Positions 35,110-44,179 are shown, counted from the first letter of the stretch. The stretch: 64,000 bases of DNA from Methanocorpusculum sp. (GCF_030655665.1 NZ_JAUSPQ010000007.1:62001-126000); one strand, 5' to 3'. Made by a program: numbers and translations. Notes: generated from the letters alone by a model not told the origin.

Positions 35110-36281
35110 TGGTTCGGATCGGGGAGCTCTGGCTCAAAAGCGAACCGGTAAAAAAACAGTTCATGCTTGCCTTGACACGAAACATCAAAACGGCTCTGGA
35201 CGCACAGAAAATCGACTACTCCATCGAGGAGTATCGGGGCCGCATCCTGATCTTCGGCGACACAAAACGAATCGCCCCGATCGTTTCAAAGATCTTCGGT
35301 ATCGTTGATGTCAGTATCTGCGAGACCACCACAAACCAGCCGGAAGACATGGCAAAAACGGCCCTCAAGTTTGCTGAGAAAAAACTTAAGCCAGGTATGC
35401 GGTTTGCGGTCAGGGCACGACGTCAGCATGTGAGCGGATTTACGAGCCAGCAGCTTGCCAGCATGATCGCCGATGTGATCTGGGAGAAGATCCCTGATTT
35501 CGTCGTCGATTTGGACGACCCCGAATATGAAGTTTTTGTCGAGGCACGGGAATACGGAGGTATCGTGTACGATGAAAGGATCCCGGGACAGGGAGGTCTC
35601 CCCCTTGGAACAGCAGGACGTGCCGTGACCCTTCTCTCAGCTGGTATCGACTCACCTGTCGCCGCATGGCTCATGATGAAACGAGGTGTGATAATCTCCG
35701 GTCTTTTCATGGACGGGGGCAGATGGGCGGGGCCTGCCACGCGGTATCTGGCTATGGACAACGTACGGATCCTTTCCACCTGGTGTCCCGGGCGCGGCAT
35801 TCCCCTCTGGATCGCGAACCTTGAACCGTTCTTCGATGCGATGACAAACTCCTGCGACCGGCATTATACCTGCCTCTTCTGTAAGAGATTTATGATGCGG
35901 GTGGCCGAAGGCGTAGCAGAGCAAAACAAAATGGAGGGGATCGTTTCCGGAGAAAATCTCGGTCAGGTGGCATCCCAGACGTTACAGAATATGGGCGTGA
36001 TTACTGCCTCGGTGAAGCTCACGGTCCTGCGCCCTCTCCTTACCTATGACAAAGAGGAGATTGTGGCGATCTCCCGGCGGATCGGCACATATCATGAAAG
36101 TCCGGGCGATACTGGATGCCTTGCGGTCCCCAAAAAACCGGCAACACGTTCTGCTCAGGAGCTTATCGACTCCGAGGAGAACAAACTTGACATGGATAAA
36201 CTCGTCCGAGAAGCTGTCCTGTCAGCCGAACTCTGGATCGCAAAGGACGGAGAGATATTCCAGAAAATACTCTCCGAGTGA
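35088..36281 (+). CDS. thiI: tRNA 4-thiouridine sulfurtransferase ThiI
   Basis: ThiI activates U8 of tRNA with ATP and replaces oxygen by sulfur. The 397-residue protein has an N-terminal ferredoxin-like domain and THUMP domain (about 1-165), then the PP-loop LLSAGIDSPVAAWLMMKRG, and CPGRG...TCLFCKRFMMRVAEG with a CxxC typical of archaeal forms. There is no rhodanese tail, so sulfur handling differs from E. coli, and the CxxC may hold a cluster. GGAGGAG 8-14 bases upstream supports ATG 35088, which lies 22 bases inside larE. Confidence 0.93.
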   Translation: MEQNTAVMVRIGELWLKSEPVKKQFMLALTRNIKTALDAQKIDYSIEEYRGRILIFGDTKRIAPIVSKIFGIVDVSICETTTNQPEDMAKTALKFAEKKLKPGMRFAVRARRQHVSGFTSQQLASMIADVIWEKIPDFVVDLDDPEYEVFVEAREYGGIVYDERIPGQGGLPLGTAGRAVTLLSAGIDSPVAAWLMMKRGVIISGLFMDGGRWAGPATRYLAMDNVRILSTWCPGRGIPLWIANLEPFFDAMTNSCDRHYTCLFCKRFMMRVAEGVAEQNKMEGIVSGENLGQVASQTLQNMGVITASVKLTVLRPLLTYDKEEIVAISRRIGTYHESPGDTGCLAVPKKPATRSAQELIDSEENKLDMDKLVREAVLSAELWIAKDGEIFQKILSE

Positions 36282-36352
36282 GCAATCAGTTTTTTCCTCT
36301 TAACAACACACAATCTATTTTTACCACAACGACTAATATCATAAGGTCCGGA

Positions 36353-36439
36353 GCCGAGATAGTCTAGTCCGGAAAGGCGGTGGCCTTGAAAGCCTCTGGT
36401 AGTAATACCTCGGGAGTTCAAATCTCCCTCTCGGCGCCA
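36353..36439 (+). tRNA. tRNA-Ser (anticodon TGA)
   Basis: An 87-nt cloverleaf: acceptor GCCGAGA (36353-36359) pairs with TCTCGGC (36429-36435), followed by discriminator G and an encoded CCA (36437-36439). The anticodon loop is CTTGAAA giving anticodon TGA, and a long variable arm (around CTCTGGTAGTAATACC) is present as expected of tRNA-Ser. The T loop is GTTCAAATC. It follows thiI by 71 bases. Confidence 0.95.
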
Positions 36440-36497
36440 TTTTGAATCAGTCTCTTTTCGCTGTCTTTATCTCCGTTATCGACCAATATAATTTCAT

Positions 36498-36734
36498 ATG
36501 TGTATCGCAGTTCCCGCAGAAATTCTTGAAATCCGCGACGGAAATGTCGCACTCGTTGATTACGGTGAACTCCAGCAGGAGGTTCGCATCGATCTTGTTG
36601 ATGTAAAAGTCGGCGAGTTTGTTCTTGTACATGTCGGGTTTGCCATACAGCGGCTCTCGCGAGAGGAAGGATTGGAGACGCGGGAACTGTTTAAAGAAGT
36701 ATATAAAGCAATGGAAGAACCGGACCATGCATGA
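36498..36734 (+). CDS. hypC: Hydrogenase maturation factor HypC
   Basis: HypC carries the Fe(CN)2CO unit with HypD and delivers it to [NiFe]-hydrogenase apoprotein. The 78-residue protein starts with the essential MCIAVPAEILEI (the Cys after Met binds iron) and has DYGELQQEVRIDLV and VGEFVLVHVGFAI. It leads the hypC-hypA-hypE-pyrC run, with an eight-base overlap with hypA. HypD, HypF and HypB are not in the window. Confidence 0.95.
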   Translation: MCIAVPAEILEIRDGNVALVDYGELQQEVRIDLVDVKVGEFVLVHVGFAIQRLSREEGLETRELFKEVYKAMEEPDHA

Positions 36735-37071
36735 ATCCGGGATCGCCTACGATGTATACGTGACTTCAAAACGGGCGGCCGAAGAGAATCACGCAAAACT
36801 GGTGAAAACCATTTATGTGGATATCGGATCCATGGCCATGGTAAACCCTGAACAAGTGGAGTTCATGTTCCATACATTTATCACTGACGATCCGATGTTC
36901 GCGGAGACAAAACTCGTTTTTAATACCATTCTTCCTATTGCCGAGTGCACATGCGGATACAAGGGGCCGGAGATCTTTGTCTGTCCCAACTGCGGCAAAC
37001 TGCCCCACATGATTCAGGGAAGAGAGATCTTGGTGAAAAATCTTGAAATCGAAACAGGTGAATCTGAATGA
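36727..37071 (+). CDS. hypA: Hydrogenase nickel-insertion protein HypA
   Basis: HypA delivers nickel to [NiFe]-hydrogenase precursors. From ATG 36727 the 114-residue protein begins MHESGIAYDVYV, where the first His and Glu form the nickel site, and has a zinc site made by CTCGYKG and CPNCG. The start overlaps the end of hypC, and its own stop overlaps hypE by four bases. A longer in-frame start (36619) would bury the MHE nickel motif and is rejected. Confidence 0.95.
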   Translation: MHESGIAYDVYVTSKRAAEENHAKLVKTIYVDIGSMAMVNPEQVEFMFHTFITDDPMFAETKLVFNTILPIAECTCGYKGPEIFVCPNCGKLPHMIQGREILVKNLEIETGESE

Positions 37072-38093
37072 AAAAGGATACTGAAGTAAATATGATGCAC
37101 GGTGCCGGCGGAGAGGTAATGGGAGAACTTCTCCAGACGCTCACGGCATTCAAAAACAATAATGCAGGCGGGATCGGCCTCGAGTCGCTGGATGACGGCT
37201 CGACCTTCACGGTCGGAGGAAAAACCATCGTTTTAACGACTGACTCGCACGTGGTAAAACCGATCTTTTTCCCCGGAGGAGACATCGGCAGGGTCGCGGT
37301 CTCCGGAACAGTCAACGATCTTGCCGTAATGGGTGCACGGCCAATCGCTCTGACCTGTGCAATGATCATTGAGGAAGGATTTCCAATCGCAGATCTCGAA
37401 AAGATTGTTGCTTCGATGGATGAAGCCTTAGGCGAAGTCGGCGCATCGATCATCACCGGCGACACGAAAGTTGTAGAGAAGGGAAGTCTGGACGGAATCG
37501 TGATCAACACTGCGGGGGTCGGCGTGATCGAGGACGAAGGATTCCTGATTCGTGACAAAAACCTCACGGTCGGTGACAAGATCATCGTATCAGGAACACT
37601 CGGCGACCACGGACTCGCCATCGTTTCATACAGAGAAGGTTTCGATCTTGGCGATCAGCTGAAGTCCGACGTTGCCCCGCTCTGGAAGATGATCAAGGCG
37701 GCGATGAAGGCGGCCGGGACAGATAACATTCACGCAATGAAGGACCCGACCCGCGGAGGCTTCGCCGCATGCATCAACGAGATGGCACGCAAAGCCGGCG
37801 TAAAAGTCGTCGTGAGCGAGGATACCGTCCCCATCAGGGAAAGCGTTGCTTCCGCCGGATCACTGCTCGGAATTGATCCTCTGCAGGTCGCAAACGAAGG
37901 AAAATGTGTCATGGGTGTCGCCCCAGAGGCGGCAGAACGTGTCCTGGCCGCCCTGAAAAACCACCCATACGGGAAAAATGCCGCGATCATCGGTGAAGTG
38001 GTTGAAGGATCCGGTGTTGTTATGCAGACACGGATCGGCGGCGAACGGTTCATCGAACCGCCGCTTGGAGATCCGGTTCCAAGAGTTTGCTGA
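37068..38093 (+). CDS. hypE: Hydrogenase maturation protein HypE
   Basis: HypE dehydrates the carbamoyl group on its C-terminal cysteine to thiocyanate, the source of the hydrogenase cyanide ligands. The 341-residue protein shows HGAGGEVMGELL, TDSHVVKPIFFPGGDIGRVA with SGTVNDLAVMGARP, MKDPTRGGFAACINEMA, and the required C-terminal PRVC. Length is normal. It overlaps hypA by four bases; pyrC follows after two bases, so the unrelated pyrimidine gene rides on the same transcript. Confidence 0.96.
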   Translation: MKKDTEVNMMHGAGGEVMGELLQTLTAFKNNNAGGIGLESLDDGSTFTVGGKTIVLTTDSHVVKPIFFPGGDIGRVAVSGTVNDLAVMGARPIALTCAMIIEEGFPIADLEKIVASMDEALGEVGASIITGDTKVVEKGSLDGIVINTAGVGVIEDEGFLIRDKNLTVGDKIIVSGTLGDHGLAIVSYREGFDLGDQLKSDVAPLWKMIKAAMKAAGTDNIHAMKDPTRGGFAACINEMARKAGVKVVVSEDTVPIRESVASAGSLLGIDPLQVANEGKCVMGVAPEAAERVLAALKNHPYGKNAAIIGEVVEGSGVVMQTRIGGERFIEPPLGDPVPRVC

Positions 38094-38095
38094 AT

Positions 38096-39358
38096 ATGAC
38101 CGAACTGATTCTTTCCAATGCACGGATGCCTGATGGAAGAATCGCAGATATCTCCATAGATCAGGGAATCATTACCCACATTGGAAGTTCCGGACATGCA
38201 GAAAGAGTAATTAACTGCAGAAACCGGCTCTGCATACCTGCCGCTACTGACATACATGTCCATATGCGTGATGGAAGTCAGGCCGCTAAAGAGACCTGGA
38301 AAACGGGCACACAGGCGGCGGCGGCAGGAGGAGTAGCTACGGTCGTCGACCAGCCAAACACCATCCCCCCGATGGAATCTGTGGAAAACTTTACGAAGAG
38401 GGTCTCCCTAGCTTCGAAGGAATCCTTCTGCCATTTCGGGATAAACGGTTCGGTTACCGAAAATGCTGATATACCAGGTCTGATTCAGGCGGGGGTCCTT
38501 GCATTCGGAGAGATGTTTGCTGCACCTTCAAGCTATGGAAATGCCCTTACCGTTGATGTGATCCGTGACTCCCTGAAGATCCTTGCGGATTACAATATGC
38601 TTGTGACCGTCCATGCAGAAGAAGTGAAGGACGGAGAGGTACACTCTCTTGCGGAACATTCACATTCCCGTCCAATATCTGGAGAGTTAAAAACCATACG
38701 ACTCGTGCAGGATCTCGCACCTTCAGGCGCAAAACTGCACATATGTCATGTCAGCAGCGCTGAGGTGTTTGACACAATAAAAGGCAGCTTCGAAGTTGCA
38801 CCTCACCATCTGTTTTTGTCCTATGAAGAGACAACACCGGAAAACACCTTCTGGAAAATGAACCCCCCGCTCCGCTCGAAAAAGGAGCGGCTTCTTCTCA
38901 TGGAGAACGTCTCAAAGATCCCTGTGATCGCATCGGACCATGCCCCGCACACAATACAAGAAAAATCACAGGCATTCTCCGCCGCCCCTTCAGGTATCCC
39001 TGGAGTTGAAACGATGCTCCCCCTGCTGATGAACGCGGTCGCTGAACGGAAGATCACGCTGGATGATGTACTCGCAAAAACAGTGACGAACCCATGCAGC
39101 ATTCTCGGCATCCCTGCCCCTTCGCTTACTCCCGGCTCAAGGGCTGATTTTGCCGTGTATGCCGACACCCCGGTGAAAATATCGGGCGAATCACTTCACA
39201 GCAGATGCGGCTGGACCCCCTACGAAGGAATGCCCGGACTTTTCCCGACGACAACCGTGATCGGCGGGGTCTCTGCTTGGCATGACGGGGAGTTCACCCG
39301 TGGCGGTGGACGAATGTGGTCAAACACCCATGCCAGTCAACTTCGCCGAAAAGAGTAA
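38096..39358 (+). CDS. pyrC: Dihydroorotase
   Basis: Dihydroorotase closes carbamoyl-aspartate to dihydroorotate in pyrimidine synthesis. From ATG 38096 (420 aa) the amidohydrolase motifs are AATDIHVHMRDGSQ (metal-binding HxH), VTVHAEEVKD, KLHICHVSSAEV and IASDHAPHT (metal-ligand Asp), with SGIPGVETMLPLLM. An in-frame TTG at 38087 overlaps hypE and is less likely. The GTPYEGMPG-type segment (TPYEGMPGLFP) near the C-terminus is typical of the class. Confidence 0.93.
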   Translation: MTELILSNARMPDGRIADISIDQGIITHIGSSGHAERVINCRNRLCIPAATDIHVHMRDGSQAAKETWKTGTQAAAAGGVATVVDQPNTIPPMESVENFTKRVSLASKESFCHFGINGSVTENADIPGLIQAGVLAFGEMFAAPSSYGNALTVDVIRDSLKILADYNMLVTVHAEEVKDGEVHSLAEHSHSRPISGELKTIRLVQDLAPSGAKLHICHVSSAEVFDTIKGSFEVAPHHLFLSYEETTPENTFWKMNPPLRSKKERLLLMENVSKIPVIASDHAPHTIQEKSQAFSAAPSGIPGVETMLPLLMNAVAERKITLDDVLAKTVTNPCSILGIPAPSLTPGSRADFAVYADTPVKISGESLHSRCGWTPYEGMPGLFPTTTVIGGVSAWHDGEFTRGGGRMWSNTHASQLRRKE

Positions 39359-39478
39359 TAACTTTCAGGACAAACAGAGTATTCGTGCCGAAAATACCAG
39401 ACATGTTTTAGGCCCCCGTACAATCTATACGCGATCGCGTGAAATGAGTTCCGGGACAACATAACATGCCACAGGCGC

Positions 39479-39549
39479 CCCCTGCCAGGTCAAAGATCCG
39501 CGAGAACATGCAACAGCATACGATGAACGGGCTCGGTTAATGGCAGGGG
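39479..39549 (+). ncRNA. Candidate structured RNA between pyrC and the prepilin gene
   Basis: A perfect 9-bp stem CCCCTGCCA/TGGCAGGGG (39479-39487 and 39541-39549) closes 53 bases that contain smaller pairings (CGAG/CTCG around an ATGC-AACA-GCAT hairpin). A 12-bp perfect palindrome acgcgatcgcgt lies 40 bases upstream at 39429-39440, near a TATA-like element. No known riboswitch class fits by eye. It could be a 5' leader of the gene at 39568 or a separate small RNA; evidence is structural only. Confidence 0.25.
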
Positions 39550-39567
39550 ACATTCATCTTTTCAGTC

Positions 39568-40092
39568 ATGAAACGAAGGTTGTCTGAACAAAGCGATGAC
39601 GGCGTATCGCCTGTTGTTGCCACGCTGCTCCTTATTGCCCTAACGCTAATTCTTTGTGCTATTATTGCCGCATGCCTCATGAATTATACGTCATCGGGAG
39701 TATCGCCTTCATACCCTCCGGAGATACTGGCGATCGAGTCGGTCAATCACTATAACGGCGAGATATTTGCCTTTGCAAGCAAAGTAACCCTGATAAACAT
39801 CGGGACAGAAAAGCTCTGGAATTCCGATTACTCTGCTAAAGTGTATATAAACGGTGAAAAAAAGTTTATCATCATCAAAACACTAAGAGCGGATGAATTT
39901 ATTCCAACACAACATTTCGGGATCCAACTTCTATATGGTAGCGGCCCTAGAGGATATGAATGGGAACCCGAAAACTCCGGTGTTTTTGATCTGAACGATG
40001 GAACGATTCATCCCGGAGATGTCCTCCGGATCGACATCATCAGAAAAGAGGATGGGAAAGTTATTTCACGTTCGATAAAATTGATCGAATGA
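39568..40092 (+). CDS. Type IV pilin-like protein (archaeal prepilin N-terminus)
   Basis: The 174-residue protein has a class III signal peptide: a charged start MKRRLSEQSDD, then GVSPVVATLLLIALTLIL as the hydrophobic assembly helix, with prepilin-peptidase cleavage expected around DDGVSP. The remainder is a predicted beta-rich extracellular domain. Such proteins build adhesive pili or pilus-like surface structures. No assembly ATPase or platform protein is in the window, so it would use machinery encoded elsewhere. It ends in a T-rich stretch and is followed by dnaG. Confidence 0.75.
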   Translation: MKRRLSEQSDDGVSPVVATLLLIALTLILCAIIAACLMNYTSSGVSPSYPPEILAIESVNHYNGEIFAFASKVTLINIGTEKLWNSDYSAKVYINGEKKFIIIKTLRADEFIPTQHFGIQLLYGSGPRGYEWEPENSGVFDLNDGTIHPGDVLRIDIIRKEDGKVISRSIKLIE

Positions 40093-40189
40093 ATTTTTTT
40101 CAACATGTTGCTTAAGTAGTACAAGAATAAATATATCCCGTACCTATGGATTTTCATTACATTCATTCACACATCCATGGAGGCTTTAC

Positions 40190-41500
40190 ATGTATTCAAT
40201 CGACAGTATCAAATATCTCATTCATATGCATATCGAAGCGGAGGGGGTGGTCGAAAAAACCGACGTAGTCGGGGCTATCTTCGGTCAAACCGAGGGGCTC
40301 CTCGGTGAAGAACTGGATCTCCGCGACCTTCAGAGGAGCGGACGAATCGGCAGGATCGATGTCCAGATCATCAGCAAGCACGGCAAAACTTCCGGCGAAT
40401 GCTACATCGCCTCCTCCCTCGACCGGGCAGAAACTGCGATATTAGCTGCAGCTCTGGAAACGATCGACCGCATAGGTCCCTGTATGGCAGCGGTCCGCAT
40501 CCAAAACATAGAAGATCTCCGGGCAATCAAACGCCGGCAGATCGTCGAGCGGGCAAAGGAACTTCTCCTGGAATCCTTTGACGAGGTAGGTATCTCCACC
40601 TACGACATCCTTGCCGAAGTCAGGCAGGCAAGCAGAGTCGAAAAAATCACGACGGTCGGGGCGGAGCGGCTCCCCGCAGGACCGGCCGTTCTGGATTCCG
40701 ACGCTATTATCATCGTTGAGGGACGCGCAGACGTGCTGAATCTTTTGAAGTGCGGCATCAACAATACCGTGGCGGTCGAGGGAACAAAGGTCCCGGATAC
40801 CGTAATTGATCTTTCATATAAGAAAAACACCACCGTATTCGTTGACGGCGACCGGGGAGGGGATCTGATTTTGCGTGAACTTCTCCAAGTTGCCGACATC
40901 GACTTTGTGGCATTCTCCCCACGCAGAAGAAGTGTAGAGGATATGAGCCGTAAGGAGATCGTCAAATCGCTTAGAAACAAGGTTCCTGCGTCAGTCCTGA
41001 AAGACCACATCGAAAAGGACGAGCCGATCTCCGATCTGGTCTTCGAGATCGAGGCAGGCCGGGAAGAGGGACAGACCACTCCTATTCCAGATGAAGACGA
41101 AAAAAATGCTGCTCCGGTTGAACCGGAGCGTATCTCCGCAGAACCAGCCCCAATAATCAAAGATGAGACGGCAATAACGCTACCCGCGGAGCCCGAACCA
41201 GTTCCAATCAAAAAACCGGAGAATCCCGTAACGATCAAGGAACATACCGAATATATGAAACATACCGGCCGAAGCAGGATCCTCACGGAAGATGCGGGCC
41301 TTATCGGCGATTACTCACTTCAGGAACTCAAGGCAGTCCTGCCGAAACTGAATGATGATGCTGCGGGAATTATCGTGGATGCTGCCGTCGATCAGAAATT
41401 CATTGACCAGGCATTTGCAAAAGGGCTGAAGTATGTCGCAGCACACAAATTTGAAGGGATCGTCCGGAGACCGACAGGTCTCAGACTGATCCCCTTCTGA
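40190..41500 (+). CDS. dnaG: Archaeal DnaG-type primase
   Basis: Archaeal DnaG has a TOPRIM catalytic core and is associated with both RNA priming and the exosome. The 436-residue protein has an N-terminal domain (SIKYLIHMHIEAEGVVEKTD), the TOPRIM segment DAIIIVEGRADVLNLLKCG (catalytic Glu) and VFVDGDRGGDLILRELLQ (DxD-like acids), then a Glu/Pro-rich linker (about 310-365) and a C-terminal region. The bacterial zinc-finger and helicase-binding domains are absent, as usual. A TATA element near 40123-40135 and a GGAGG site support the start. Confidence 0.93.
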   Translation: MYSIDSIKYLIHMHIEAEGVVEKTDVVGAIFGQTEGLLGEELDLRDLQRSGRIGRIDVQIISKHGKTSGECYIASSLDRAETAILAAALETIDRIGPCMAAVRIQNIEDLRAIKRRQIVERAKELLLESFDEVGISTYDILAEVRQASRVEKITTVGAERLPAGPAVLDSDAIIIVEGRADVLNLLKCGINNTVAVEGTKVPDTVIDLSYKKNTTVFVDGDRGGDLILRELLQVADIDFVAFSPRRRSVEDMSRKEIVKSLRNKVPASVLKDHIEKDEPISDLVFEIEAGREEGQTTPIPDEDEKNAAPVEPERISAEPAPIIKDETAITLPAEPEPVPIKKPENPVTIKEHTEYMKHTGRSRILTEDAGLIGDYSLQELKAVLPKLNDDAAGIIVDAAVDQKFIDQAFAKGLKYVAAHKFEGIVRRPTGLRLIPF

Positions 41501-41501
41501 T

Positions 41502-42227
41502 TCAAAAACGTTTTTTATCAGCACAGAACCGGCCGATGATCTCCATATAATCCTCGGGCCGGTTCATCACGTCGAGAGTATCATTTGTTCCGACCATGCC
41601 GTAAAGACCACGACCCTGAACAAGCCCAAGCTCAGGAAGGGGAAGCGGGAGGATCACATGCATCGGGATCTGTTCGCCGTAATGCGGGTTAGGGACCCAA
41701 CCCTCTTTTTTCATATAGTAGTATGCGGCCCCGTGCATCTCGTTGATCTCGCCGTATTCACTGGAAAAATCGGTAGACACCAGATTTGCCATAATCAAAT
41801 CCTCACTGCCAGGATTAATGGTTACATGACCATATCCGGGAGGGATAAGGACAGTGTCACCCGTATGGGCCGGCACGAGTATGACATCCGTGTGATCGCG
41901 TTTCTGTAAAAGATAATAGGCGAATCCAGAAAGGACCTCATATACCTCAGGATACGGGACCCCGGCGGCGTTTGAGGGGTGATAATGCCCTTTTGTTTTT
42001 GTATATTCTCCATTGATGAACCCGGCGGGAATCCGGGTAATATCATATCTGAGATGATGACGTTCCAACCAGGTATGATCCCCATGTGTTTGATAGAGGT
42101 CGCGGTACATATAATATAACGGTGTGTCCGGATTCCGGTTTGACGGGCGTACTGCAAACACATTCTCCATATCCTCCATGGTCCGGACGGACGGGATTGG
42201 AAGGGAACCGGGCCAGAACATTTTCAT
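41502..42227 (-). CDS. pgiA: Cupin-type glucose-6-phosphate isomerase
   Basis: Archaeal cupin isomerases interconvert glucose 6-phosphate and fructose 6-phosphate with a bound metal. The 241-residue protein shows the cupin metal motif GHYHPS with a later PEVYEVLSGFAYYLLQ and PPGYGHVTINPGSEDLIM (His and Glu ligands). That matches the archaeal/Methanomicrobia family rather than the classic PGI fold. It converges with dnaG, the two stops being two bases apart. Confidence 0.9.
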   Translation of the reverse strand: MKMFWPGSLPIPSVRTMEDMENVFAVRPSNRNPDTPLYYMYRDLYQTHGDHTWLERHHLRYDITRIPAGFINGEYTKTKGHYHPSNAAGVPYPEVYEVLSGFAYYLLQKRDHTDVILVPAHTGDTVLIPPGYGHVTINPGSEDLIMANLVSTDFSSEYGEINEMHGAAYYYMKKEGWVPNPHYGEQIPMHVILPLPLPELGLVQGRGLYGMVGTNDTLDVMNRPEDYMEIIGRFCADKKRF

Positions 42228-42290
42228 GGAATAATGATATGCAGTTCCTGCTATAAGGACATGATTATTTCCCGAACCAAACGGAGATAC

Positions 42291-42298
42291 TTTTTATT
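42291..42298 (+). promoter_or_regulatory. TATA box of hemD (leaderless start)
   Basis: The T-rich element TTTTTATT lies 23-30 bases before the ATG at 42321, the standard TATA-to-start distance, so transcription probably begins at the start codon itself and the mRNA lacks a leader. No Shine-Dalgarno sequence precedes the ATG. Confidence 0.5.
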
Positions 42299-42320
42299 GA
42301 GAAATGACAATGGTATATCT

Positions 42321-43013
42321 ATGCAGATTGCAATAACCCGTCTCGCGGAAAAAGGTACAACTGACCAGGCATTATGCGAACGATACGGTCATTCGGCCAG
42401 GATCGTCTCGCCGCTACGGGCCGAGCTGAGGGCAAGTCTTGTTCAGACCTTTGTTCTTGCCGCAAATGACGGAGATTTTGACGCGATCTTCTTCACGAGC
42501 GCATATCCGGCAAAACATATCGGCCTGCTTCTTGACCGGGAGATCACGAAACGCTGTCGTGTCATCGCAATCGGACCGCAGACCGCAAAGATACTGCATA
42601 ATCAGGGTATTGCCGCAGAAACCCTCCCTACATTTTATTCACGAGACTTCGTGCCGTACCTCGGCGAGTGGATCGAGGGAAAACGGATCGGAATCCCCCG
42701 GGCGGATGTGCCGAATCCGGATCTGATCGAAGCAATCGAACAGGCAGGCGGAATGACCTTTGAGTACCGATGCTACGGGCTTGTCCCGACCGGTGAATTC
42801 CTTGATCTGGATGGGGCGGACATCGTACTTTTCACCAGCGCAAACTCTTTTTCACAGGCACGTCTGCCTGATCTTACCGGAATCATTCCCGCTGCTATTG
42901 GGGAAATAACCGCAAAACGCATGCAAGATGGAGGCGTCATACCGGTCGTTGTTGGAGACGGATCACTTGAAGGGACGCTCACCATCCTAAACGAATATCT
43001 GAAAACACAATAA
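42321..43013 (+). CDS. hemD: Uroporphyrinogen-III synthase
   Basis: HemD closes and inverts ring D of hydroxymethylbilane, feeding F430 and cobamide synthesis in methanogens. From ATG 42321 the protein is 230 aa, with two Rossmann-like domains: DFDAIFFTSAYPAKHIGLLL, RVIAIGPQTAKILHNQGI, GADIVLFTSANSFSQARL and PAAIGEITAKRMQDGG. Sequence identity in this family is low, so the call rests on these TSA/N and IG-TA motifs. A longer frame opens at 42234, but it lies upstream of the TATA element and is rejected. Confidence 0.82.
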   Translation: MQIAITRLAEKGTTDQALCERYGHSARIVSPLRAELRASLVQTFVLAANDGDFDAIFFTSAYPAKHIGLLLDREITKRCRVIAIGPQTAKILHNQGIAAETLPTFYSRDFVPYLGEWIEGKRIGIPRADVPNPDLIEAIEQAGGMTFEYRCYGLVPTGEFLDLDGADIVLFTSANSFSQARLPDLTGIIPAAIGEITAKRMQDGGVIPVVVGDGSLEGTLTILNEYLKTQ

Positions 43014-43103
43014 CTGAATATTCCCTCTTTTTTCCTGTCTTCGATGAGCGCGGACAAATAAGTCACGCGATGAACTGACAGATAAAAAGTCTAAAAGAAA
43101 AGA

Positions 43104-43175
43104 TGCATCGACCGGGACTCGAACCCGAGTTTAGGCGTTGGCAACGCCTAGTGATAACCACTACACTATCGATGC
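43104..43175 (-). tRNA. tRNA-Gly (anticodon GCC)
   Basis: On the minus strand a 72-nt cloverleaf: acceptor GCATCGA pairs with TCGATGC, discriminator A at 43104. The anticodon stem AGGCG/CGCCT encloses loop TTGCCAA with anticodon GCC. The T arm contains GGTTCGAGTCC. CCA is not encoded (TCT follows), so the CCA-adding enzyme is required. Confidence 0.95.
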
Positions 43176-43218
43176 TAGTGTGCCCTATTCTATTACATAA
43201 ATTCGTATAAAAAGATTT

Positions 43219-44139
43219 CTACCAGATAAGCCAGGCCCAGGAGCCCGCTATCAGACAGCAGAGGAAGAAACCGATAATCGCACACCCGTTGATCAGCGGC
43301 AGACCCGGTTGGGGTTTTCCGGTGTTTACCGGCACTATAAGGATCAAAAGACCGATAATCCCGCCGACAAGAGCCCCTAATGCGGGAAGATACAGACCAA
43401 AAATCGAGATTACACCCTCGCCTCCGGCAAACACCTGTGCTGAGACCACAAGAATCGCCGGCATGATAACATCCCCCATACCTACCATATACGCGCCGCG
43501 TTCCCCTTTAGAATCACGGATGGAAAATCCGCTCTTCCGGTATGAGTAGCCCTTCGTCTTCGGAACAAGAAACATGATCGGCATCTTCTGACGAAGCACG
43601 CCGTCGGCGAGGGTCAGCATATGCTTCGACCGTTTCACCGCGATAAAATCATAGACCATCAGAAGAACAAGAAGGATCAGGACCGGGAGGAGTGAGAGCG
43701 ACACCCCAAATATGGCTGCACATCCTGCCGCCACTACGATTCCGGCAATGTTGATCACGTACCACTCAGGATAGAACCAAAGAAGAGCGATGATCCCGAT
43801 CCCGAAAATCACACCACCCACATCCGCCCAGATACCCAGTCCGAACTGAAGCAGAAGAGCCATCACCACATAATAGATCACTGCTGCCAGAGAAAAACCG
43901 ATTATGATACTGATTATCTGCTGTGCCTTCCATTTGATGAGGATAAGCAGAACAGCGGTAACCACCAGCATTGCAAAGATGAACAGAAACGCATTTAAAA
44001 TAGAGTCGGGATCCTCAAATGCACCTAAACCCGCCTCCATCACCGGACCAATAAGAAGGACCGCGAGAAGGCTGGTCACCGCCATCATCAGAATCAAACC
44101 GACATATGACGCAGCAGAACGCAGATTATATTCACTCAT
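43219..44139 (-). CDS. Presenilin/signal-peptide-peptidase family intramembrane aspartyl protease
   Basis: The 306-residue protein has nine predicted membrane helices and all three family signatures: YD in LLMVYDFIAV (Asp164), GxGD in MVGMGDVIMPAI (Asp223) and PAL in YLPALGALVGG. The Asp pair falls within three residues of the catalytic D162/D220 of PSH, the structurally solved presenilin homologue of Methanoculleus. Presenilins cleave transmembrane helices within the bilayer; the archaeal substrate is unknown. It stands alone, divergent from the small coiled-coil membrane protein with 40 bases between. Confidence 0.93.
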   Translation of the reverse strand: MSEYNLRSAASYVGLILMMAVTSLLAVLLIGPVMEAGLGAFEDPDSILNAFLFIFAMLVVTAVLLILIKWKAQQIISIIIGFSLAAVIYYVVMALLLQFGLGIWADVGGVIFGIGIIALLWFYPEWYVINIAGIVVAAGCAAIFGVSLSLLPVLILLVLLMVYDFIAVKRSKHMLTLADGVLRQKMPIMFLVPKTKGYSYRKSGFSIRDSKGERGAYMVGMGDVIMPAILVVSAQVFAGGEGVISIFGLYLPALGALVGGIIGLLILIVPVNTGKPQPGLPLINGCAIIGFFLCCLIAGSWAWLIW

Positions 44140-44179
44140 ATATAGTTAAGTTAATATTAACCCTCACCTTAGTTAAACT

